A DNA stretch of 64,000 bases from Moniliella sp. 'wahieum'. Its lineage: Eukaryota; Basidiomycota; Moniliellomycetes; Moniliellales; Moniliellaceae. Positions 33,020-44,674 of the stretch are shown piece after piece. Each line of letters opens with the position of its first letter. Positions within the stretch are counted from its first letter, which is position 1. The position numbers were made by a program, and so were the translations under genes. The notes below the pieces were generated by a model, which ran no database searches, was not told the origin of the DNA, and saw only the letters and a list, made by a program, of their open reading frames with translations. Where the stretch lies: contig RSEE01000115.1 in NCBI GenBank assembly GCA_003971905.1, forward strand, positions 62,001 to 126,000, in the 5' to 3' direction.

Positions 33020-34412
33020 GTGATAGACTCAAGCTGTAGCTTGCGGTTGCGGTAGAGGCAGATGGCGAACCAGGGGAGCAGGAGTGACACTTGTCAGCCA
33101 GCGTGGTGAGCTGGAAGCGGCCGAGCAACCATATTGGTTCCAGGCATCGATCATTGCCCACCCCGACCAAGGAAGAAGGTGTAGGTCCACCCCCACCCCA
33201 CCAGGGCCGTGAGGGGGCGCGGCAGACGGCGCCAAACAGATCCCAAGCGGGTAGACGCAAGTGCTTGCTCGAGCAGGACCAGCATCGCTTGGACTAGGAA
33301 GAATTGCATGGCTGCCCCAGCAGGCAGGTCCACCAACGAGTGCGTCGACATGTAGCTCGCGCCGATCTCGTGAATGAGGCCAGAGAGTACAAAGGTGGCA
33401 AGGACCGCAGCTGGCTTGCCAGCTACCCGGTACGCGGGCCGGCCCGCCACATCCACCAGAACAGGGCGGATGAATTGGTGCCAGTGACAGTTCCACAGCG
33501 AGGTGACCGAGGTGGCGCCTACGAGGCTGCCCATCGGAAGAGAGAGCCAAGGGTGCAGGTCGGGATCAGGATGGAGGAGGGCGTAGGTGACGCTGAGCGC
33601 AGCAAAGCCCGTCAGAGGTTTACGTTGAACTCCACCACAAACAGTACCGCGACCACCAAGGGGCCTAACCGACCAAAGCACCCTTCGCGGGCCGCATTCA
33701 AGGGTGCCGCAAGCCACGTGGCGGCGGGAGGAAAGACCAGGGATCCCTCGCCACACTCTCGATCGCATCGGTCACCACAAGAAGTAGGAGGAGCAACGCG
33801 AAGCGATGGAGGATGAAGCGCCACCTCATTTTCCGGGCAGATGTGCCCTGGGCGGCGGAGAGGACGGAGAGGCGCGGACCACGAGGACGGTGGCGAAGGT
33901 TGAACATCAAGTCGATCCAGAGGGGCAGCGAGGGCTGGGAGGGCCGCTGTGCCGCCTCTCTGAGGCTGGAGGGAGGGGGCTGGGATGATAAGGAGAGCAG
34001 CCTTGCGTACGGCGGAGGAGGGTGGGACGCACACGCCCAGACGATCAGACGGCATGCATTGGTGGCAAGGAAAAAAGCGGCGCCAAAATGGCGTGCGACG
34101 GCGTCGCCAAAGTCATGGCCTTGGCCCGCCGGGCCAGGCGGGGTGCTAGCGGGGAGGATGGAAGGGATGGGGAAGCGGTAGCAAAGCAGGACGCGGGCAT
34201 GGCATAGAGGCCCAGGCACAGCGCACCGAGACGGAGGACACGGGAGCTCAGCGTCTGGAGCTGCGGGGCGGGGCGGAGGACGAGGTAGGCGCTGAGGGCA
34301 GTGGTGAGGAGGGGCCGGCAACGAGGCTGGCCTGGGCAGATGCGGAGGCGGCGACCTGGCGCGCAGGGCCCCACGGCGCCTGGCGTGGCACGAGGTCGAG
34401 CGGGATGGTCAT
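33020..34412 (-). CDS. Wax synthase-like membrane-bound O-acyltransferase
   Basis: Start at MTIPLDLVPRQAPWGPARQ (34,412). Hydrophobic stretches follow (LLTTALSAYLVL, LGALCLGLYAM), then FGAAFFLATNACRLIVWACA, SARKMRWRFILHRFALLLLL and FAALSVTYALLHPD. The diagnostic part is TSVTSLWNCHWHQFIRPVL and ATFVLSGLIHEIGASYMSTH, matching the wax-synthase domain (WxxxWHQxxR and SGLxHE with the active His). The C-terminus holds FFLVQAMLVLLEQALA and TALVGWGWTYTFFLG; the stop near 33,020 is approximate. Several frame changes are needed. Family members esterify fatty alcohols, sterols or secondary metabolites in internal membranes; the substrate cannot be told. No biosynthetic partners are adjacent. Confidence 0.72.
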
Positions 34413-35123
34413 GGAGGACGACGCGCCGGGTGGGGCAACGCGCACGGCGTGCTTCTGTAATAGTGTTGGTGTATGCGTTGCGCTATGGCCCTACGCGAGC
34501 TGAACATTTCACATGCGGTGGGTGGCCGGTGGGCCAGGAGGGGCCGGGTGGGAGGGGTTTGTCTGGGGCAGTGGGGTCGTCGGCGATCTTCGGATGGATC
34601 ATTGACGTTTGACGGCGGCGGCCGTCATTAATCATTGCCGCAGCCATGCGCGCGCCAACGGCAGCGGCGGGCAGCGCATGGATGTGCTCCTGCTCCGTGC
34701 GGGCGCAGCAACGCCACCGGAGCATCATCCACCGCCTGCCGCCGCATCCCTCCGCCACGCCCACATGTCAGCCGTCCATCCTCGCGCCCCCGACATCACC
34801 CATGGCGCTTCTGCGCCCAGCAGGGTACTGCTCGCGTATATTGCTTCTTCCTGCTGCCCCCTCTCAGCTCAGTCTTTCGCCTCCCAGAGATAGATTCCCA
34901 GCCGCTATATACCCGCACGCTATTACCCAGCTAGTAGCCATTGCGCAGCAGAGCGGGGACAGTCAAAACGCCCCTTCTTTCCCCTCTCGCCTCTGTTTCC
35001 TCCCCCCATCCCCCGCCGACACCACCTCCCTCCTCTCTTCTCTTCTCTACGCCTGCATCCTTCAGAGCTGGACTCTGCCCCCCACCTACATCCACATTTC
35101 CATCCCCTCTATACCCTTCTCCC
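34413..35123. promoter_or_regulatory. Shared upstream region of the acyltransferase and GH16 genes
   Basis: About 700 bp between divergent genes. A TATA-like CTATATACC at 34,903-34,911 followed by a pyrimidine-rich leader (34,970-35,120) fits the GH16 start. No other gene is seen. Confidence 0.5.
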
Positions 35124-36436
35124 ATGATCTCTTCCGTCGTCCTCGTAGGCGCTGCTGCCGCTATCGCCGCCTCGACCCCCATTGCCCAAGCTGCCTCGAC
35201 GCCTCGCGGCCACTTTAGCCGCAACAGCAACCGCTGGCGCAGCGGGCTGCGCCGGTCCGGTCTCACAGGGCGGGGCAACGCGCCTTCCCTTGCCATGGAC
35301 GCCCAGTCGCCCCAAGACTTTTACAATTGGTTCAACTTTGACAGCTCGGCCGACAGCAGTGGCGGCACGGTCCAGTATGTCGACCAAGCTACCGCCAACC
35401 AGGCTGCTATGCTTTGGATGGGCCAAAATGGGGGGCTGGCATTTGGACCCGACACGCAAACCAACGGCCAGAATCCGCGCAATTCCTTGCGTCTGACCTC
35501 TAACCAAACGTGGGGGTACGGTGTGTATGTGTGGGATGTGGCGCATGTCCCCTCCGACTGTGCCACGTGGCCTGCACTCTGGACGACCACGGGTAGCAAC
35601 TGGCCCAACGGAGGCGAACTTGACGTGTTTGAAGGTGTGAATGGGCTGGGAACCAACGAGGGAACACTTCATACGGGTACATCGTGCAGTCAGACGGGAT
35701 GGCAGACTGGCACCACGCGCAACAGCCAGTGCGAAGGGGGGACCGGCTGCGGCGTTCAGTTTACAGGAAACCAAAATACGTTTGGAGAAGGGTACGTCTG
35801 TCATCGTCTTTCCCTTGTTCTGCCGTTATCTAGATAGGTGTTGCACTCTGTCGAGTGGCAACGTTGCCAATTGGGACGAGAGTGTCTAATCCTTCCCTCC
35901 GTTTCCTCTTCTTCTTCTCTCTACATCTCCGTCTCCAGATTGAACAGCAACGGGGGTGCGGTCTTTGCTATGTTGTACGCCAGTAGTGGCATCTCCATGT
36001 GGAAGTTTGACCGCTCCTCCGCCCCGGCCGGTACGAAACGGGGCGACAGTGCAACCGTCGACGTTGGTTCTTGGCCGGAACCCGACGCGAACTGGCAATT
36101 GGGCGGGGACGGGTGCCCCGTGTCGAGTGTGAACCAAGACCAAGTGATCGTAATGAACATTGATTTCTGTGTGGCTGGGGGTCGCAACCTGGCTCGTGTA
36201 ACTTCGGATCGAGTTGCTCTGACTACGTTGCCAACAACCCCGATAAGCTGCACAACAGCTACTTTGACGTGAATCGGTCCGTATAATACCCCGCCTCCCC
36301 CTCTCCACCCGCGTGTTCAGTATTGTTTCCCAACAAAATTATATAACCTCACTTCGCGGTTATACCTCTGCGTTCTTTTGTGCTGACCACACTCATGCTC
36401 ACGTCCTACAGCTTTGCTCTTTGGACGTGGGGTTAG
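35124..36436 (+). CDS. Secreted GH16 endo-beta-glucanase-like protein
   Basis: Start MISSVVLVGAAAAIAASTPI (35,124) with a clear signal peptide. Then DFYNWFNFDSSADSSGGTVQ, YVDQATANQAA, GVYVWDVAHVPSDCATWPAL and WPNGGELDVFEGVNG. The GGELDVFEGVN motif holds the catalytic acids of GH16 (usually GEIDIxE). Exon 1 ends at 35,791 (donor GTACGT). Exon 2 (from 35,939) gives LNSNGGAVFAMLYASSGISM, VIVMNIDFC and, after a 1-bp shift near 36,171, GWGSQPGSCNFGSSCSDYVA and NSYFDVN. A last short exon at 36,412-36,436 (after a GTCCGT intron) would end FALWTWG; otherwise it stops at 36,286. It matches the fungal MLG1-like laminarinase branch, acting on beta-1,3(-1,4)-glucan outside the cell. Confidence 0.85.
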
Positions 36437-37126
36437 ATCCCCAACCCACTCGTCAAAACACATGCCCGGATTTGACGCCACACTCGTGGGACAAAAAGAG
36501 TTACTTTCCCTTCTTCATCTTGGATCGTTTTCCTCTCACTTCATTTTCTTTTCTTCTCCTTTCCCAGATCGACATGTCATTTACCCCTCCCTCTCTTCCC
36601 CCTCACCCTTTCACCTCCTTTGCATTTATGATACCACAGCCCGGATCTCCTGTATATACGGATGGATTGTGCTGGGCGCAATCCTTGTGACCGTAACTTT
36701 CGCTAAAACCCCACACGTTCTCCCTCTTCTCCATCACAGCATTTACCGCCACATATATCTACGGCCTGTTGGGATCTTTGCGTGCGATGAACTCGTTCTC
36801 TTTATTTCTCGCTGCTAGGCAGTAACCCGTAACTGCCATCGCGCAAACAGGACCCGTCGTCTTTTGTTTTGTAGAGAGGGCGCAAGAAAATAGTTGTCAA
36901 GTCCTCCGTTTCTATACCACATCTGGCATCACATATGCCACAGCTTGTTACAGCTCAAAAAGCTTACAGGCATACCGGAAATGTCGATGAACGAGAGAAA
37001 GAGAAGTTATAGATGGGGTGTGGAGAGATACGATTTTGTTGACGACGTTGGTGAGAACGGCGGGCGGTAGTCGCGGTGAATAGCTTAGAGCCAAAGCGAG
37101 AGGGTTAAGAACGTTTTTCTTTGGAA
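36437..37126. other. Intergenic, start of accessory region
   Basis: AT-richer DNA with T-rich runs; open frames here have no motif. Base composition shifts from the GC-rich block to the left. Confidence 0.45.
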
Positions 37127-38035
37127 TCTATCGCAGACCCCACCGGATCGTTGATTTTCGTCTGGAGGGCGTGGACACGCCCGAGGGCACACTCCCCGTC
37201 TCGAGCGCTATGCTCCTGGGGAACGCCAACCCCGCATATTCTCTCTTATCTCCTTTATGGCTTACCCAGACTCGAAAAGCTGGGCTATTCTGTTGCGTGA
37301 AACTGAAGGGCCGTGGGAGTATAATGACACATAACACACTTATCGCACTCGCCTGGTTGTCATCAAGAATTTCGAAAGCCTGTTTGCTGCACACCAAAGT
37401 GCCAGGCATCCCTGGATATTCACCGTCGACTTGGACTTTCTCGAGGCGCTATACCCAAGCCCCCTACGTTTTCTGATTTTCCGTCGGCATCGGAACAGGC
37501 TACTGGTAGGCACCCCACCCTGATGGATGGTCGAGCTTTCCTCCCCTCGCGAGCCTACTGCTGGCGATACGTCGTGGATCCATCAGGGCACGTGGCTTGG
37601 AAACCAGATGCCCCTGAGAGTCCGTGCATATGCAAACAGGAACAGCGGAGTAAGACGCCAGGGTGTGTGCAGATCAACCTGTTGGATTGGAAGCATGCCC
37701 ATTCGGTGTCCGACGTACGCATCTCGGCTTGTTTCCCCTTCGTCCGATCCGCATCGACAAGGGCCCATATGAGGGGTGGAAAGGACCTTCGCATACCTGG
37801 TCCCCCAGATCCCAATGCCGCGCTGTTCAATCTGTTATCTGGCGACCCCGAGTTGGACCGGTCGATTATAACCCCGACAGAGTTGCTGATTCACGTGTTT
37901 CCCGTATTCTACGACGAAGCGTCGTTCTGGTGTGCTGGTAAATACGATAAGGACAAACATATTAGTCCTAATACGACCGTGCCCCTAATGTGGTATTGGG
38001 GACGACGTGGGCGCGAGTGGTTGAAGGACCACTGA
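37127..38035 (+). pseudogene. F-box family copy A (5'-truncated)
   Basis: Corresponds to the C-terminal half of copies B and C. It begins right after an acceptor-like ATCGCAG with DFRLEGVDTPEGTLPVSS (compare FWLDGTFLPESTTHLAHY in B/C), then LVVIKNFESLFAAHQ, WIFTVDLDFL, DGRAFLPSRAYCWRYVVD, VQINLLDWKHAHSVSDVRI, KDLRIPGP and WYWGRRGREWLKDH-stop at 38,035. The F-box exon and middle exons are absent and the frame changes at about 37,330 and 37,510. It is the most diverged copy, so I infer an older truncated duplicate. Confidence 0.7.
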
Positions 38036-38254
38036 AGACCAGTGCGCATGCCGTTTGGACGTCCTGGAGCGGAGAATCGACGTACACAATATTATGCCTC
38101 CTCTCGTCCTTTGTGCGCCGCATGTGTAGCTTCTGAGATGCGGGTAATAGGGTTGTTGCCGGATTCTTTTGCCTCCTCCGATATAGAAAGTGTTGAGCTG
38201 TGGGTGGCTCGTGCGTTTGTCAATGTCCCTTCCGTGCCTCCTCAGGCGTATTAG

Positions 38255-38400
38255 GAGTTCCGTTGTTTTCCCTCTCTTATTTTCCCTTGTTCCGCAGCTT
38301 AGCCCCTGATGGCGACTCGCGGCTTGATGTTCATCTGTAGGCATCGCTGCTTGCCACACCACCACCACCACCACCAGTGCGATTACATCACCCTCGAGGA
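38255..38400. repeat. Dispersed repeat R1, copy 1
   Basis: Similar to 46,350-46,655 and 53,835-54,160: shared TTAGGAGTTCCG, CCTTGTTxCGCAGCTT, TAGCCCCTG, GCTTGATGTTxA and CTGTAGxCAT blocks. It ends in a CACCACCACC run and the 24-bp element described at 38,376-38,399. Confidence 0.65.
38376..38399. repeat. 24-bp element, 4 copies in the window
   Basis: Core GCGATTGCATCACCCTCGAG (one mismatch here). Other copies at 49,375-49,398, 54,136-54,159 and 57,235-57,258. All lie at edges of the F-box segments. Confidence 0.8.
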
Positions 38401-38474
38401 CCATCAGGACTACAGGTCTCATCAGAGTTACAACTCTTCGCTCATCCAGTGAGCAACAGTAATCACCCAGCACT

Positions 38475-38523
38475 ACCCATTCCCATTCCCATTCCCATTC
38501 CCATTCCCATTCCCATTCCCATT
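38475..38523. repeat. Tandem CCCATT hexamer
   Basis: About eight perfect copies of CCCATT, ending 18 bp before the gag ATG. Confidence 0.9.
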
Positions 38524-38540
38524 GGCGTATTTCATCCACA

Positions 38541-40223
38541 ATGAGCGCCACTCCACTCCCTACCCCTTCCCTCTTGGGTTCAAACCCGGAGTCGGCAGAC
38601 GCACATCTTCCGTCTCCTTTCCCTACAGAAGGCATTACCTTCGAACGCGCTTCTCAGATGGCTAAAGAACAACTTGGCCAATACCAAACCCTTTACCATG
38701 CTCTTCGTGATCAGACCCCTCTAGTAACCAAAAATCCCACGTCTGATTTTCAAGTCCATCTCCACGATATCTCAACCCGTCTCTCATCCCTCAACCTCAA
38801 GGTCGACGAAATGATCGGCGATCCTACTAAGTGGATTACCAGCGATCGGTCTTCCCAACAAGCGTCTGTCGCGCACCACTTCGATGAGTTGCGTACAGCC
38901 TTTCGTCATGCGTTACTGGGTTTTTGCGCACCATCTTGGTTCTCCTCTTCTTCCCATTCCCCCCCCTCCTCTTCCCACATACACTCCTCCGAAACATCTG
39001 ACCTTTCGGATCCCATCCCAACCCCTCGGCCGGTCGCGTCACCCGTGTCTGACGACGAATCCATTGTTGATACTCATGTGGCAACAACGACACCGTCGCT
39101 TACTCCTCCGATTGATGATACAATCGTGTCAACTTTAACTAATCTTGTCCGTGCTGGCATGTCTACGGATCGCCTCACGGATGTAGCCAAGAAACGTTGG
39201 GGTGCTGACGTGGGCATTCCAGCTGCTATGGCAGTTCTAGAAGATTGGCCGTCCGGAGCACCCGCCGGCAATGTTTCGTCCGTGACACCACCTCTGCCTT
39301 ATAACCCTGAGCCCTTCCCAGCCTTGGCCAAAATTACCCGAAGCGTCAACGTTGTGGACAAGTACAAGGTGGGGCAAGACTTTTGGCCTTGGGCAGACTT
39401 GATTCTGGGCAGACTTGACGATGCGGTGGACGGTGCTCGTGCTTTGATTCAAACTGGAGAAGATGGTCTCCATTACAATCGCTTACTGGATCGCAAACTA
39501 CACGCTCCTCTCATGGCTCATTTGCACCGCAATGTTAGCGCGTCTATTCCATTTTCCGTTACCAACGGCATGGCTTCCACACTTTTCCGTATCCTGTTAC
39601 AACGTTTCGGTCAAACATCCCCGCAAGAACAGTGCGATCTTCTCCGGCAGCTGGTTGACCTTCGTATCGGGACTTCGAAAGGATCCACATACGTGGAACG
39701 GCACCGCAATCTGGCTTACAAACTGGAAGTGCGATTTGGTCATCCGCTTCATGAGGATGTCCTACGTTCTTGTTTGCTCAACGGTCTGCAGGATCCCACT
39801 TTTGTGGCATTATGCAACCCTCACACGAACTACGACCAACTATTGATGATGGTTTCAAGCCTTCCGGCAGCACGTTCTTCGTCGTCTCTCCCGAACAAAC
39901 CTGTACCGCAAAGCTCGGGTGGTCGAAAGCCTTCTCGTACCAGTACATCTCACGGTGGCGGGTCATCTCGCAGGCGCTGCTGCTCACAATGGAATGGGGC
40001 ACATGGGTCAGGGTCTGGTCCACGTGGAGGCGGGACTGTGTCGTACGGATCCCAAGGCACCGCTAATTGGACCGCCGCCAACACCGTGGCTCCTGTTGTT
40101 CCGGGTCCTTTTGTGACAGCGTATCCAAACGCTACATTTTCTGGAGGACCCCTGTATTTCCAACATATACCTCCCAAGGATTCCAGTGCATCCGGTCTCT
40201 CTCCTTCTCATCCTCCTGAATAG
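38541..40223 (+). mobile_element. Ty1/copia-type Gag-like ORF (intact, 560 codons)
   Basis: One uninterrupted frame, MSATPLPTPSLLGSNPESAD to HPPE-stop. The middle holds a copia-Gag-like core: GQDFWPWADLILGRLDDAVD, LLDRKLHAPLMAHLHRNVSA, TLFRILLQRFGQTSPQEQCD, LLRQLVDLRIGTSKGSTYVE and EDVLRSCLLNGLQDPTFVAL. The C-terminus is Ser/Gly/Arg-rich (GGGSSRRRCCSQWNG) without a clean CCHC zinc knuckle. Preceding residues are Ser/Thr/Pro-rich. A protease remnant follows directly, as in copia Gag-Pol, but reverse transcriptase and integrase are not found and no LTR pair was recognised. An intact gag beside a lost pol may be a young non-autonomous element or a retained gag; the sequence does not decide. Confidence 0.7.
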
Positions 40224-40225
40224 AA

Positions 40226-40640
40226 TTGCGCGGGAAGTACTTCGCCAGCCACCGTCCCTGCGCCATGATTCGGGCGCGCGCCCGTCTGTCTGAAAGGGTA
40301 CGAACGCATTTACGTCCGCCCCAGGCGTGCTCCTATAGTCCTTGCAGATGGAGGGGTAGTGCAAGCCGATGGCATTGGCACTGTTTCTTTCTATATGCAT
40401 ACCTGCACCGCCCCTCCCCTGTATGTTCAACTCTCCGACTCTTTCTATTGTTCTTCTTTTACCTACAACTTGGTCGGTGCGTACCAGCTCTCGATGGCCG
40501 GCATCGAGAGTTTGGCGGCAGCATGGGACCAAGGCATCTACCTTTACGGAACGGGTGCATTCCCCGCTTTTTGTTACGGACGCTACCTACAAAGTATTGA
40601 TCGAATCACGTCTTCCTTCCGCCTCCCCTTCCCATAGTGC
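40226..40640 (+). mobile_element. Copia Pol remnant (protease region), truncated
   Basis: Just after the gag stop, a frame reads RRAPIVLADGGVVQADGIGT, then VSFYMHTCTAPPLYVQL and SSFTYNLVGAYQLSMAGI. It resembles the region downstream of the copia aspartic protease (VxLADGSxxxxxGxGTV ... YNLxSVxQLxxxG). The catalytic D-S/T-G triplet is not visible and the frame is broken; similarity ends by about 40,640. Confidence 0.5.
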
Positions 40641-42402
40641 CCATTTCATTTAGAGATAAGTAGATCCATTCCCTGGCGACGTGGAACTTGTCGGGCCTAA
40701 GAATGCGGTAGATCCTCAGTTCCGGCGGCTGTGAAACCGAGTGTACTTGTTTTCCGTATCTAGGTTGATGCTGATGGCGTGCAGCGGCACGAGAGTGCCT
40801 TGGCGGGGGAGAGTGATGAGTGATGAGTTCATCAATCATCGGTGTATGTCTGAGGGGGTGCGTCGGTACTGAGACTCAGTAGAAGGAAAGCGCGTTCCTT
40901 TGCGCTTTGCCAAGCTGCTAGCTTCAAGCCTGGCAAGTTAGTCACATGTGTCGCGTCAGCGTCACGTCCCCGCTCAAGTGAGTTGAACACGTGGAACGTT
41001 GAACGTTGAGTACGTTGGACGTTGACGTGGAACGTTGACTAAACCTGTTGGCCAGCTGAATGCTGGCAGGGACAGTGACTAGTGACTTGGCAACTGAGCG
41101 ATGGCGGCCTCTTGTCTCTTGTGTTGTGATCCTGGGGGTGATGAATGATAATGGGCTTGGATATGGAGACGAGCGATGTGATACACATGGAGACATGGGG
41201 TGGAGGGGTGGAGAGATGAGGCGATGAGGGGAGAGGATCGACAGGAGGGTCCAGGCGGGGTGGGTAAACGTTAAACGTGGTAAACAAGCAGATCTGTAAA
41301 TGTGGAAACGACGAGGTGGAGGCCATGCTGGTTTGGATACTGCCAAGCCGTGTGGGTGCATGCGGTGGAAGCGGGTGTGGCTGTGTGGCTCCGAGCGCCA
41401 TGGAGAGCTGGACTGGGCAACACGCATCGAATAGCGATCGCCATGCACTATGCATCGGCGCATCAGCAGCCATTAATCATTCGCCATTAAGCTTTGCGTG
41501 CAGCAGAGCCGCCTGGCGCTGCGAGTCGCTTCCCCTCGCATCGCTCTTGGCGGGCAGGCCGGCCCAGCTCGGCGGCAATTTCGAACGCAAAAACACAGTG
41601 TGCTGGCGGTGTGCGCGCTGGTGCCAGTCGCCCAGGGCCAAGACCTGCCTGCTGGAGCGGCGCCGACGATCGGTGATGGGTGATCGGATCGATGAGGGGG
41701 CTTGGCAGTGCCATCCATGGCATGGTGGCGTGCCCGCGGCCACTCGCGCCGCGCCTGCCCAGCCCGCCGCCCCATGCAGCCCACGGCAGACCATCGCGCC
41801 GCTCCAGGCCGCGCCCAGCTCGCATCCCAGGCCACCGCGGCGCCGCGCCGCACCCGTGCCACGCCATGGCGCGGCGCAGCGTCAGTGTCGCCTGCGGGCT
41901 GTCGCGTGGCACCCGCCAGGCACGGCTGGGCGGCTGCCCCTTGGCTCCCCTTGCGGCTGCCCCCTGCAGGCTGGGGCGTTATCGATGGGCGATTGGCGAT
42001 AAATTATCGGACGCAGCGCATTTGCACCGCCCGTGGCTGCTGTGTGGTGCGGCCTCAGCTGCGCACGCACCAGCCCACTGTGCGCGCGGTGCTGAGTACG
42101 GGCGTACAGAGTGGTTGAATCTTGCATGCTCAGTTGGCCGGCGATTGAACATTGCAGTGTGCGCCCGAATGCTTGGCAGCAGCCCACTCACTGCCACGCC
42201 CGTCGCCGCCACCCATCGCCAGCGCCACAACCAGCCCATCTCGCCCCCACCCGCCCCCACCCCTCTGCCCCCCGCACGCCATCTCGCCCCCACCGCTCTC
42301 GCCCCGCAGCCCATCTGACACCGCACCAGCCTCTGCGCCTCCCGCGTCCCATCCCTCCCACCACCCACCTCCTCCGCCCCCCTCTCCCCCCCCCCCCCCC
42401 CC
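40641..42402. other. Gene-poor region upstream of the hydrolase gene
   Basis: No conserved gene. The 241-codon plus-strand frame at 41,277-42,002 and overlapping minus frames are Arg/Ala/Pro-rich without motifs in very GC-rich DNA. Contains AACGTTGA words (40,995-41,040), TGACTAGTGA at 41,076 and long C/G tracts before 42,403. Confidence 0.45.
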
Positions 42403-44674
42403 ATGTCCGCCGCCCCCGCCCCACCGGTGCCCCCGCGCACCCGCCCCTCGACCCCGTCCCCCGTCCTCCTCCCACTCCTCCCTCCTCGCCCACGCCGCCG
42501 ACCCCCATGACCACGACATCCATCTCCGCGGCCGCCTCTCCGACCTGTTTGCACGCGCCCCGACCTGTGCCGCTCCCTCGGCATTGCTCCTCCTGTTGAC
42601 TTCCCCTCCCAGGGCGCCGGCGTCGACAGCGAGTTCTGCATTGCCTCCCCCATCTGGAGCAAGCAGCCGTTCAAGGTGCTCTACTTTGTCTACTTTGGTG
42701 TGTCCCTCGGCATGATCCAGATCCCCTGGTGGTGCCTCAGCTCCCTCCCCCGCTCTGGCCGCGGCCACCGCACCTGGTCCTGGCGCCGCGCCTTGCTCGT
42801 CAAGATTTACCAGAACGGAAGCAGCATGACCTTCCGCACCCACTTCAACCTCGGTCGCGACCTCACCCGCGCCGTGCCCCACTCCGCCACCAAGTACGGC
42901 AAGTTTGCCTGGCTCAATCAGCTCCCGCTCTCCCAGGCGCCTGGCGAGATTAGTCGGTGCTTTGCGCTGCAGGGCCTGCAATGGTCCGACAAGGTGCCTG
43001 GCTTTTGGTTTGGCGACCACCGCTGTACCGGCGGCTCGTCCAGGCTTCCGCAGCAAGGTCATCCGTACCATCCAGCGCACCTCCACGCTCGGTTCCCGCC
43101 CAGCACCAGAAGAGTTGCAGGAGCACAGTCTCCGTCCCGAGCAGCAAGGGTGTGTGGGCATGTTTGCGCGCGCCGGGCCAGACGAACCTGTGCTGCTGCA
43201 CTTTCACGGTGGCGCCTACTGGATCGGCACCTCGCACGAACAAGACTTTACCAGCAGTGTCACCCACGAAGCACTCGCTGCTCTCCACCGTCTCTATGCA
43301 CAGCAAGATGCCGCGCCAGCGGGCGAGGCTAAAGGTCGTCCGGAGCGCCAACGCGTTCACCGTACATTTAGCGTCGACTATCGTCTGTGCATGCCCAATC
43401 GTCCCCACTTGGGATCTTGGCCTGCACCACTGCTCGATGGCGTCTCGAGTTACCTCTACCTCGTCCGCGACATGGGATTCAAACCCAAGAACATCACCGT
43501 CGTCGGCGACTCGGCCGGAGGTAACCTCGCCCTCGCCTTGTGCCGGTACCTGCGGGATGAGAAGTTGGAAGAAGTCCCGGGACGGTACGTATCCCCCCCC
43601 CCCCCCCACACAAAACACGTACACTCACGTTGAGCGTCTGTTACTGACGTCTGCTGGGCTGGATTTAGTCTGCTTCTTTTAGCGCCGTGGGCCGACGTGT
43701 CGCGCTCGCATTCGGGGCCGTGAATGCGCCCAACCCGCAATCGAGTGTGCATCTGAACCGGAAATCGGACATTATCCATCCGTCGAAAGAGTACCGCAAC
43801 ACGGCCGTGTCAACGCGTTGGGCAACTTGCCTGCCAGCGAAGCCTACACCAACCCTTATCTCTCCCCTGCGTCGTACAGTTGCCGCGGGACAAGGGCGGC
43901 ATGGGCCCGCACTATGGCTTTGAAGGTTTCCCAGCCAAAGTCTTCATTACTACAGGTACAGCCGAAGTGTCCTACGACCAACACGTAACACTTGCCACCG
44001 CATGGCCATGGGTACCACACACCACCGCCCGCTCTACCTCGGCGACAAGTGCAGTCAACGTCTCGACCCGGTCCAGCTCGCCGAACGACCTTCGTACCCC
44101 CGCTCCCTTAGGTCTACCTTGGACTTGGCTTCGATGGCTGCGAGTCAGACCAGTCTCGGCTGGCCCGGTATGCCAGCTACCACCCCGCCCACACCAGGGT
44201 GGGACTTGGACCTGTCCAGGTCCATGTCCCCAATGGAGTATGTGGACGATAAGTTGCACCCACCTGTGCGGGGCGAACGTATGGACCGTATAGGCCGTAT
44301 GGACCGTGTGGACCTTACCTCCTCCACTGACTCGCTCACGGCCCCTTTGCCCGATCACCTGTACCCCTCACACCGTCCGTGTCGCCCGGTACGGAGCCCG
44401 GGACAGAAACGGGGACCGAGGCAGGCACAGACCTCGGGACGGAACCGGGTGACGCACTCCCACCCCCCATGTACCTCCGCACCACCACATTTCCCATGGC
44501 CATGCCATGGCGCATGCACATGCCCATGCTCGCCTGCCCGCGCACATCCCTCGAAGATCGCTCGGTCGTCTTTCATGAAGCCGTCGGCGCGTGCACGAGT
44601 ACTTGCTCTTCGATTGGTTCGAGCCAGAACGGTCTCGTACCTGGGACGAGATTGCTCGGTGGATCGATGCGTGA
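42403..44674 (+). CDS. HSL-family (alpha/beta hydrolase-3) esterase, membrane-anchored
   Basis: The start is inferred at MSAAPAPPVPPRT (42,403), right after a poly-C tract. A hydrophobic segment VLYFVYFGVSLGMIQIPWWC near the N-terminus is probably a membrane anchor. The hydrolase domain shows LLHFHGGAYWIGTSHEQ (HGG oxyanion motif), TFSVDYRLC, DGVSSYLYLVRDMGF and ITVVGDSAGGNLALALCRYL (GDSAGG, nucleophile Ser). An intron with donor GTACGT (about 43,586) and acceptor GATTTAG (43,668) joins to RLLLLAPWADVSRSHSGP. Later come FPAKVFITTGTAEVSYDQHV (catalytic Asp region) and, ending at 44,674, VHEYLLFDWFEPERSRTWDE (catalytic His region) plus IARWIDA. Frame shifts are needed near 42,480-42,570, 43,040, 43,730 and 44,600. 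Resembles fungal steryl acetyl hydrolase/lipase-like esterases; substrate unknown. Confidence 0.75.

Noticed and set aside
41277-42002. 241-codon plus-strand frame before the hydrolase gene
   Set aside because: Translation is Arg/Ala/Pro-rich, overlapping frames are equally open, and no motif or splice connection to the hydrolase is seen.
42130-43161. 343-codon minus-strand frame
   Set aside because: Antisense to the alpha/beta hydrolase 5' half, glycine-rich from the C tracts; the plus strand carries the conserved motifs.
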